Source: Candidatus Anderseniibacteriota bacterium (GTDB lineage: Bacteria; Patescibacteriota; Andersenbacteria; UBA10190). From it: DNA of 5,359 nt. Position 1 is the stretch's first letter; each line of letters opens with the position of its first letter. Below the pieces are notes generated by a model. The model worked only from the letters and a program-made list of their open reading frames with translations, had not been told where the DNA came from and made no database searches. This document shows, one piece after another, positions 1 to 4,149 of the stretch. The DNA lies in NCBI GenBank assembly GCA_003229735.1, contig QIFI01000081.1, forward strand, positions 1 to 5,359. Direction: 5' to 3'. A program made the position numbers and the translations under genes.

Positions 1-121
1 ATAGGGAGAAGGGCGGGGGGATGAGGGTTACGCGGATGTTATAAACATATTATTTTTACCCTCTCCCTAACCCTCTCCCTATCATATGCCCGCTAAAGCG
101 GGCCGGGGAGAGGGGATCCCC
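1..121. repeat. GC-rich intergenic repeat cluster
   Basis: No gene is seen in 1-197. The word CCCTCTCCCTA occurs twice head to tail (59-69 and 71-81, period 12), and a near-copy in inverted orientation lies at 1-13 (ATAGGGAGAAGGG). CCCTCTCCC at 71-79 is the exact reverse complement of GGGAGAGGG at 106-114. Nested inside is a perfect 6-bp hairpin, GCCCGC (88-93) / GCGGGC (98-103), with a TAAA loop. GGGGATCCCC at 112-121 is a palindrome. This looks like a dispersed REP-like intergenic repeat; no transposase or other protein is attached. The rest, 122-197, holds only a weak GGCC/GGCC hairpin (153-164) and a T7 tract. Confidence 0.6.
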
Positions 122-197
122 TCGACCAGTGGGCGATTACCGACACCAAAACGGCCCATCGGCCATTCAAATAGCATATTTTTTTATCAGCTAAACT

Positions 198-452
198 TCA
201 GTGAGCATGCTGGCCTTCTTCTTGGGCAGCGTCCAGTTCCTTAGCTTTAGCCTTCTTCTCCTTCTTATCCAGCTTTGCCATCACATCAATCACTTCTCTT
301 CCCTTATACGTTCCGCAATTAGCGCAAGCCGTATGAGGTGGCACACTCTGCCTGCATTTAGGACATTCCTTCAACTGCACCCCAATAGCCCCATGATGAC
401 TCCGCCTCATGTTTCGCTTCGATCTGGTTGTCCGTTTCTTTGGAACTGCCAT
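198..452 (-). CDS. rpmF: 50S ribosomal protein L32 (bL32)
   Basis: Encodes bL32, a small zinc-ribbon protein of the large ribosomal subunit. The 84-residue product begins with the family's hallmark N-terminus MAVPKKRTTRSKRNMRRSHH. A four-cysteine ribbon follows: Cys30 and Cys33 (CPKC), then Cys43 and Cys46 (CANC). The Lys/Glu-rich tail (residues about 59-84) makes it longer than many bL32 proteins of about 57-60 residues. The ATG at 452 is fixed by the conserved MAVPK start; no Shine-Dalgarno sequence precedes it (AACGTAAAAT). It lies 36 bp downstream of the small membrane gene on the same strand, but a terminator lies between them, so it probably has its own promoter. The usual bacterial neighbours yceD and plsX are not in this window. 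The call is secure. Confidence 0.96.
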   Translation of the reverse strand: MAVPKKRTTRSKRNMRRSHHGAIGVQLKECPKCRQSVPPHTACANCGTYKGREVIDVMAKLDKKEKKAKAKELDAAQEEGQHAH

Positions 453-480
453 ATTTTACGTTAACCATTAAGTAGCATTC

Positions 481-509
481 ATACTGCTTCAAAACATGGT
501 ATAAGTCAA
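481..509 (-). promoter_or_regulatory. Weak candidate promoter for rpmF
   Basis: On the minus strand, TTGACT (509-504; five of six bases match TTGACA) is followed after 17 bp by CAGTAT (486-481; only three of six match TATAAT). It lies just past the terminator at 512-538 and would start transcription about 22 bases before the rpmF ATG. A separate rpmF promoter is expected because of that terminator, but this -10 is poor. Confidence 0.25.
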
Positions 510-815
510 TGTAAAATAAAAAACCGCCTGTCCGGCGGGTGTTGGGTCAAAAAGTGTTATATCATCATCCGGTCCGTCATCGTCATCGTCATCATCCTCC
601 TCTCCTGGATCGCAATTTCCATCACCTCGACTACTGGCAAAATAGCTTGCACTCCCAAAGACAATAACCCACGTAACAGTAAAATATATCACCGACGGAC
701 CGGTAAACGCAAATACTGCCAAACAGATAAATTGCCAAATTATTATCACTGCCACACATACCACCAACCGCGCGCTTTTCGCCAGCCAAAATCGCCAATT
801 AAATGAACATTCCAT
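489..815 (-). CDS. Small two-helix membrane protein, unknown function
   Basis: I do not recognise a family. The 108-residue product has a short N-terminus with Lys and Arg, then two strongly hydrophobic segments: about residues 16-37 (a run rich in V, I, A, C and F) and about 41-61 (starting PSVIYF). A hydrophilic tail follows, dominated by acidic residues (EEDDDDDDDGPDDD, about 73-86). A helical hairpin in the membrane with an acidic tail in the cytoplasm is likely. The last residues (PAGQAVFYF and beyond) are encoded by a terminator hairpin and its T-tract, so the true C-terminus may be earlier: one more T in the T5 run at 549-553 would give a TGA just before the hairpin. The ATG at 815 has a plausible ribosome site (AAGGGG, 7 bases upstream). 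It sits 80 bp after rnhB and 36 bp before rpmF on the same strand. That it is a real gene is likely but not proven. Confidence 0.6.
   Translation of the reverse strand: MECSFNWRFWLAKSARLVVCVAVIIIWQFICLAVFAFTGPSVIYFTVTWVIVFGSASYFASSRGDGNCDPGEEDDDDDDDGPDDDITLFDPTPAGQAVFYFTLTYTMF
512..538 (-). terminator. Intrinsic terminator inside the 3' end of the small membrane gene
   Basis: Read on the minus strand, CCGCC (538-534), loop GGACA, GGCGG (528-524) forms a perfect GC stem. It is followed immediately by TTTTTTATTTTA (523-512). This is a classic Rho-independent terminator for transcripts coming from rnhB and the small membrane gene. The plus strand has no T-tract after the stem, so it works in one direction. 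It is read through as protein (PAGQAVFYF) in the annotated frame of the 489-815 gene. Confidence 0.8.
576..596 (-). repeat. Hexamer microsatellite encoding an Asp tract
   Basis: Three perfect copies of GTCATC (plus-strand reading, 576-593) followed by ATC. On the coding strand these give alternating GAT/GAC codons, which make the poly-aspartate stretch of the small membrane protein. Units of six bases can expand or contract without changing the reading frame. Confidence 0.7.
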
Positions 816-822
816 AACAAAT

Positions 823-828
823 CCCCTT
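823..828 (-). promoter_or_regulatory. Ribosome binding site of the small membrane gene
   Basis: AAGGGG on the minus strand lies 7 bases before the ATG at 815. It can pair with the 16S anti-Shine-Dalgarno sequence, with one G-U wobble. It supports that start and contrasts with ftsH, rnhB and rpmF, which have no such site. Confidence 0.5.
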
Positions 829-867
829 TTTATTCTGGAAAGAACAATATCCCAGCTTCAACTCAAC

Positions 868-884
868 AAGCTATCAACTAGCTT
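868..884 (-). other. Small perfect hairpin after rnhB
   Basis: AAGCTA (868-873) and TAGCTT (879-884) form a 6-bp perfect inverted repeat with a 5-base loop, 12 bases beyond the rnhB stop codon. No T-tract follows on either strand, so it is not a standard terminator. It could protect the rnhB 3' end, or be chance. Confidence 0.35.
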
Positions 885-895
885 AGACCATAGCT

Positions 896-1606
896 TTATT
901 TAGTCAACATTTCCGCCACCGGCGCGTACGTCGGCCGATGATGCACTGTCACTCCCAGCCTGACCAGCGCCGCCTTATGTTCCGCCGTCCCATACCCTTT
1001 ATGCTGGGCCAATCCATATCCCGGATACTTTTCATCCAATTTCACCATCGTCCTATCCCGATGCACCTTGGCCAGAATAGACGCCGCCGCTATCGATAAG
1101 CTTTTACTATCTCCACTAATCACATTCACCGCCGGAATCTGATCATGAATCTGCACCGGGGTTCCGTCTATCAGCAATATCTCCGGCTTAACCTTCATCA
1201 CCCCAATCGCCCGCCGCATCGCCAAATGCGATGCTCCCCGAATATTCAACTTCGAAATCTCCTCTACCGAAGCCTCTCCAATCCCCCACGCCAGGCAATT
1301 CAATCTAATCCAAGCAAAGGCCTTTTCTCGTTGAGCCGCAGACAAAGTTTTACTATCCCTGATCACCGGCAGTCGCGACTTTAAAATTTGGTCATTAGAA
1401 ATTGATTGAAAATTACGACGGCCACAGCCTAACCCCACCGCAGCGGGGAAAATTAAAAATTGAAAATTACTGCTGTCGAACACAACAGCAGCTGCGATTA
1501 CCGGCCCGGCCCAAGCCCCCATCCCCGCCTCATCCACTCCGGCCACCAAACATATTCCCTGCTCCCAATACTTCTGCTCGTATTCAAAATTTGGCATCTT
1601 AGGCAT
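896..1606 (-). CDS. rnhB: Ribonuclease HII
   Basis: RNase HII cuts the RNA strand of RNA-DNA hybrids and nicks at single ribonucleotides in DNA. In the 236 residues the active site is complete: Asp25-Glu26 (GVDEAG), Asp147 (LLIDG) and Asp184 (AKVHRD). Other family marks are DSKTLS (84-89), SIAAASILAKV (171-181), the HKGYGT block with Tyr205, and HHRPTYAPV near the end. Two oddities stand out. Between AAAVVF (38-43) and DSKTLS lie about 40 residues, where E. coli and Thermotoga enzymes have about 10. The extra roughly 30 residues (about 47-77) are encoded by repeat-like DNA. Also, the GRG substrate-binding motif reads GMG (28-30) and the usual KGD reads SGD (164-166). The start ATG at 1606 has no Shine-Dalgarno sequence; ATG at codon 4 is an alternative. 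First gene of the minus-strand group with the small membrane gene and rpmF. Confidence 0.93.
   Translation of the reverse strand: MPKMPNFEYEQKYWEQGICLVAGVDEAGMGAWAGPVIAAAVVFDSSNFQFLIFPAAVGLGCGRRNFQSISNDQILKSRLPVIRDSKTLSAAQREKAFAWIRLNCLAWGIGEASVEEISKLNIRGASHLAMRRAIGVMKVKPEILLIDGTPVQIHDQIPAVNVISGDSKSLSIAAASILAKVHRDRTMVKLDEKYPGYGLAQHKGYGTAEHKAALVRLGVTVHHRPTYAPVAEMLTK
1384..1470 (-). repeat. Repeat-derived insertion within rnhB
   Basis: This stretch encodes the extra residues of RNase HII between its two conserved N-terminal motifs. It holds two direct copies of ATTGAAAATTA (plus strand 1405-1415 and 1459-1469), 54 bp apart and therefore in the same frame, giving NFQ twice (residues 47 and 65). 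Between them is a GC-rich hairpin (on the minus strand CCCCGC, loop TGCG, GTGGGG, at 1447-1432). The same 11-mer recurs twice in the spacer at 1853-1863 and 1886-1896, and GTCATT starts both tracts (1391 and 1850). The total is close to a multiple of three, so the gene stays open. The exact edges cannot be fixed from one sequence. Confidence 0.65.
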
Positions 1607-1620
1607 AATATAACTATACT
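1591..1620 (+). promoter_or_regulatory. Promoter of tRNA-Arg
   Basis: TTGGCA (1591-1596; five of six match TTGACA), an 18-bp spacer, and TATACT (1615-1620; five of six match TATAAT). Predicted initiation near 1627 leaves only about 3 bases before the mature tRNA at 1630. The -35 box lies inside the first codons of rnhB on the opposite strand. The ftsH promoter uses the identical two hexamers. Confidence 0.65.
1613..1618 (-). promoter_or_regulatory. Candidate -10 box of rnhB (leaderless)
   Basis: TATAGT on the minus strand (five of six match TATAAT) is followed by six bases and then the rnhB ATG at 1606, so initiation would fall on the A of the start codon. It overlaps the -10 box of the divergent tRNA-Arg promoter. 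No good -35 is found at 16-18 bp; TTGAGC lies 20 bp away. The geometry matches the ftsH promoter, but this box is weaker evidence. Confidence 0.35.
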
Positions 1621-1629
1621 CTGAAATTA

Positions 1630-1702
1630 GCCCTCGTAGCTCAATGGATCAGAGCTTCGCACTCCTAAAGCGAGGATGTAGGTTCGACTCCTACCGAGGG
1701 TA
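1630..1702 (+). tRNA. tRNA-Arg (anticodon CCT)
   Basis: A 73-base cloverleaf can be folded by eye. The acceptor stem is GCCCTCG (1630-1636) with CGAGGGT (1695-1701), closed by a G-U pair, with discriminator A1702. The D stem is GCTC/GAGC (1639-1642, 1652-1655). The anticodon loop CTCCTAA (1662-1668) carries CCT at 1664-1666, reading AGG codons for arginine. The T stem is GTAGG/CCTAC (1678-1682, 1690-1694) with loop TTCGACT. The anticodon stem has an A-A mismatch at its last pair (1661/1669). CCA is not encoded (ACAAA follows), so the 3' end must be added by a nucleotidyltransferase. Divergent from rnhB, with its own promoter at 1591-1620. Confidence 0.93.
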
Positions 1703-1707
1703 CAAAC

Positions 1708-1733
1708 ACAGCGCTGAAGTGCTGTTAAATTTC
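1708..1733 (+). terminator. Possible terminator or processing hairpin after tRNA-Arg
   Basis: ACAGCGC (1708-1714) pairs with GTGCTGT (1719-1725) around a TGAA loop: seven pairs, one of them G-U. It starts 5 bases after the tRNA. The sequence after it (TAAATTTC) is only moderately T-rich, so it is a weak intrinsic terminator at best. Its position suggests it ends or trims the tRNA transcript. Confidence 0.45.
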
Positions 1734-1910
1734 AAATTTCAAAATCCAAATTTCAAACTCACGACACTGATTAAAATCCCCGCCGTCGCTAAAGCGATGA
1801 CGGACAGGCAAAACCCAAACAATCTCCAAATCCCATCCTCCCAGCCCGCGTCATTGAAAATTAAATCATTATAAATTGAATAGAAATTGAAAATTAAAAA
1901 GTGAAAATTC
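1727..1910. repeat. A/T-rich low-complexity repeat tract with a hairpin
   Basis: Part of the 1703-2114 gene-free spacer. 1727-1757 repeats AAATTTCAAA-type words. A GC-rich hairpin at 1783-1803 follows: CCGTC/GACGG outside, TCGC/GCGA inside, TAAA loop. It shares the 10-mer CGCTAAAGCG with the hairpin at 88-103. Then 1850-1910 holds two copies of ATTGAAAATTA (1853-1863, 1886-1896), the word also found in the rnhB insertion. No open frame in the tract resembles a protein. Such tracts are typical of dispersed spacer repeats. Confidence 0.6.
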
Positions 1911-1915
1911 ACCAG

Positions 1916-1951
1916 CTACAAACTACCAACTACCAACTACCAACTAACTAA
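1916..1951. repeat. Heptamer tandem repeat CTACCAA
   Basis: CTACAAA at 1916-1922, then three perfect CTACCAA units (1923-1943), decaying into two CTAA units (1944-1951). The period is 7 bp. It is non-coding and lies between the A/T-rich tract and the ftsH upstream hairpin. Slippage-prone; no protein-binding role is evident. Confidence 0.75.
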
Positions 1952-1993
1952 TAAAATTCCACCTTGCCAAAATACCAATTTCAAGGCATGCTT

Positions 1994-2026
1994 GTCCCGT
2001 TACAAATTTTTAATTTGTAACGGGAC
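1994..2026. repeat. Perfect 14-bp inverted repeat upstream of ftsH
   Basis: GTCCCGTTACAAAT (1994-2007) and ATTTGTAACGGGAC (2013-2026) are exact reverse complements around the 5-base loop TTTTA. The arms end about 55 bp before the ftsH -35 box. No T-tract follows on either strand, so a simple terminator is unlikely. An 8-bp inverted pair, ATACCAAT (1972-1979) / ATTGGTAT (2053-2060), encloses it at a distance. It may be a short palindromic mobile repeat, a double-strand operator, or a transcript-end structure for the upstream tRNA unit. Confidence 0.7.
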
Positions 2027-2080
2027 TTGGTCACGTTATCTTTAACCTATATATTGGTATCATTCGCATGTATTCGCGTA

Positions 2081-2108
2081 TTGGCATCGCCTCTATTTTA
2101 GCTATACT
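2081..2108 (+). promoter_or_regulatory. Promoter of ftsH, apparently leaderless
   Basis: TTGGCA (2081-2086), a 16-bp spacer, and TATACT (2103-2108); each box matches the sigma-70 consensus at five of six positions. Six bases (TACTTC) separate the -10 box from the ATG at 2115, so the expected start of transcription is the A of the start codon. No Shine-Dalgarno sequence is present. The boxes are identical to those of the tRNA-Arg promoter. ATTCGC occurs at 2062-2067 and 2072-2077, one helical turn apart, just upstream of the -35. Confidence 0.7.
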
Positions 2109-2114
2109 TACTTC

Positions 2115-4088
2115 ATGAAAATTTCCCCTCTAAAAAAACCCGGCAAAACCAAATCAGACTCATTCTTAAAGAATATGGGCATTGGCCTGCTTCTCCTCCT
2201 GATCATCGTCGCCATTGTCAGCCTATACAGTAACCCTCTGGAGGCCACCGAAGAAGCCAGCCTGTCTCGTGTTGTCCAGGAAATTAATAGCGACAATGTT
2301 GATCTAGTCGAAGTCAATCAGAATGAACTGCTTATCACTCTGCGGGACAGCGGCACTAAACTCACCGCTCTCAAAGAATCCGCCACTTCTGTAACCGAAA
2401 CCCTGGTCAATCTGGGCGTGGCCGAAGATCGCATGTCCCAGCTCTCCCTGACTATTAATAAACCCTCCGGAGCTGGTTTCTGGGCTTCTACTCTTCTGCC
2501 CATCCTCTTGCCCTTCCTGCTATTGGGCGGCTTCCTCTGGTTTATGATGCGCGGTGCTCAAAATGCCTCTAATCAAGCCCTGGGCTTTGGCCAAACCCGC
2601 TCTCGTCCCGTGGAAGCCGATCAAAAAAAGCGCACCACCTTTGCCGATGTAGCCGGCAATCAGGAAGCCAAAAATGAACTCCTGGAAATAGTTGAATTTC
2701 TCAAGCATCCCAAAAAATTTCAGAAAATGGGCGCCCGGATTCCTAAAGGCGTGCTGTTGGTCGGCGTTCCTGGCACCGGCAAAACTCTCATGGCCCGCGC
2801 CGTGGCCGGTGAAGCCGACGTCCCCTTCTTCAGCATCTCCGGCTCCGAATTTGTCGAAATGTTTGTCGGCGTAGGAGCCAGCCGGGTCCGAGATCTCTTT
2901 AAAAAAGTTAAGCAAAACGCCCCGGCCATTTTATTCATCGATGAAATGGATGCCGTGGGCCGTCATCGCGGCGCCGGCCTGGGCGGCGGACACGATGAAC
3001 GTGAACAAACTCTCAACCAGATCCTGGTTGAAATGGACGGCTTCGAGCAAAATGAACAAACCATAGTCATCGCCGCCACCAACAGACCCGATGTCCTTGA
3101 TCCCGCCCTGCTTCGTCCCGGCCGCTTTGATCGCCAGGTCACTTTAGACCTGCCAGATATTAAAGAGCGGGCCGCCATTCTCAAAATCCATTCCAAATTA
3201 GTCCCCCTGCGAAAGCAGGTAGATTTAAGAAATACCGCCGAGCGCACCCCTGGATTCTCCGGCGCTGATCTAGCCAACCTGGTCAATGAAGCCGCCATCC
3301 TGGCCGCGCGTCAGAACAAACATCAGGTCAGCCAGCATCATCTGGAGGAAAGCATTGAGAAAGTCCTGTTGGGCCCGGAAAAACGCAGCCGGATATTTTC
3401 CCAAAAAGAAAAAGACATCACCGCCTACCATGAAGCCGGCCACGCCATTGTCGCCTATCACTCACCGGACACCGACCCGATTCGCAAAATCTCAATTGTC
3501 TCCCGCGGCCACGCCGGCGGCTATACCTTAAAACTTCCCGAGGAAGACAAGCATCTCCACACTCGCACCGGCTTCTTTAGCGAGCTGGCCGTGCTCATGG
3601 GTGGCTACACCGCCGAACTGCTTAAATTCAAAGAACTCACTACCGGTGCCAGCAATGATCTGCGTCAGGCCACTAAACTGGCCCGCAGTATTGTCACCGA
3701 TTATGGCATGTCAGAACTTGGCCCCATGACTTTTGGCCACAAAGAAGAATATGTTTTCCTCGGCAAGGAACTGCATGAGGCCCGCAATTATTCTGAAAGC
3801 ACCGCCTCTAAAATAGACGAGCAAATTTCTCAACTCCTCACCACCGCCCAGAAAAAGGCCGAGCAGATCCTCATCGCTCATCGGGATCAACTGGAATTAA
3901 TCTCCGGCACCCTGATTGCCAATGAAACTATCAATCAGACCCAATTCAAAGATTTAATGACCGGCCATACCAGCCCCGCCCCCACTGCCGCCAGAAAAGC
4001 GTCAATCAAGCCGGATAAAGCCGCCCGCCCCGACACCAATAAAGATAATCCCGTCACCGATCCCAGCCCCAGCCCCGCCCCGGCCTAA
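2115..4088 (+). CDS. ftsH: ATP-dependent zinc metalloprotease FtsH
   Basis: Membrane-anchored hexameric AAA+ protease that extracts and degrades damaged membrane proteins and selected soluble regulators. The 657 residues (E. coli 644) are complete. TM1 is about 22-38, an extracytoplasmic domain spans about 39-122, and TM2 is about 124-144. The AAA module has Walker A GVPGTGKT (217-224, Val where Pro is usual), pore loop MFVGVG (249-254), Walker B ILFIDE (272-277) and the second region of homology ending LRPGRFDR with arginine fingers Arg334 and Arg337. The protease domain has the zinc site HEAGH (439-443) and third ligand Asp515 (TGASND). The usual LGGRAAE helix reads MGGYTAE (495-501). The last 40 residues form a Pro/Ala/Lys-rich, probably disordered tail. 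The start is set by the short charged N-terminus before TM1 and the promoter ending six bases upstream. Transcribed alone, convergent with guaB. Confidence 0.97.
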   Translation: MKISPLKKPGKTKSDSFLKNMGIGLLLLLIIVAIVSLYSNPLEATEEASLSRVVQEINSDNVDLVEVNQNELLITLRDSGTKLTALKESATSVTETLVNLGVAEDRMSQLSLTINKPSGAGFWASTLLPILLPFLLLGGFLWFMMRGAQNASNQALGFGQTRSRPVEADQKKRTTFADVAGNQEAKNELLEIVEFLKHPKKFQKMGARIPKGVLLVGVPGTGKTLMARAVAGEADVPFFSISGSEFVEMFVGVGASRVRDLFKKVKQNAPAILFIDEMDAVGRHRGAGLGGGHDEREQTLNQILVEMDGFEQNEQTIVIAATNRPDVLDPALLRPGRFDRQVTLDLPDIKERAAILKIHSKLVPLRKQVDLRNTAERTPGFSGADLANLVNEAAILAARQNKHQVSQHHLEESIEKVLLGPEKRSRIFSQKEKDITAYHEAGHAIVAYHSPDTDPIRKISIVSRGHAGGYTLKLPEEDKHLHTRTGFFSELAVLMGGYTAELLKFKELTTGASNDLRQATKLARSIVTDYGMSELGPMTFGHKEEYVFLGKELHEARNYSESTASKIDEQISQLLTTAQKKAEQILIAHRDQLELISGTLIANETINQTQFKDLMTGHTSPAPTAARKASIKPDKAARPDTNKDNPVTDPSPSPAPA

Positions 4089-4099
4089 AAAATATCCGG

Positions 4100-4125
4100 A
4101 AAAAAAGACCAGAAATTTCCTGGCC
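4100..4125 (-). terminator. Intrinsic terminator of guaB
   Basis: On the minus strand, GGCCAGGA (4125-4118) pairs with TTCTGGTC (4114-4107) as an 8-pair stem with two G-U wobbles. Seven T residues follow (4106-4100). On the plus strand the two wobbles become A-C mismatches and no T-tract follows directly, so the structure favours transcripts from guaB. It lies 25 bases past the guaB stop and just before the ftsH 3' end, insulating the convergent pair. Confidence 0.75.
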
Positions 4126-4149
4126 TATAGTTATTCATTTTTTTATCCG

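Noticed and set aside
1..121. Insertion sequence or integron end at the left edge
   Set aside because: There is no transposase or integrase and no target duplication; only short repeats and hairpins are present.
153..164. GGCC-CATC-GGCC hairpin as a terminator for rpmF
   Set aside because: The stem is only 4 bp and is followed by GTTTTGG on the minus strand, too weak to call.
201..464. Plus-strand open frame opposite rpmF
   Set aside because: It mirrors the whole rpmF gene; its hydrophobic start comes from the complement of Lys/Glu codons.
1644..1874. Plus-strand open frame of 76 codons over the tRNA and spacer
   Set aside because: It starts inside tRNA-Arg and runs through A/T-rich repeats; the translation is low-complexity and resembles no protein.
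1916..1951. Heptamer repeats as a possible CRISPR array or replication-origin iterons
   Set aside because: The units are only 7 bp with no spacers, no cas, dnaA or rep gene is nearby, and the repeats decay at both ends.
2520..2938. Long minus-strand open frames opposite ftsH
   Set aside because: They lie wholly within the strongly conserved FtsH reading frame and have no ribosome site or family features of their own.
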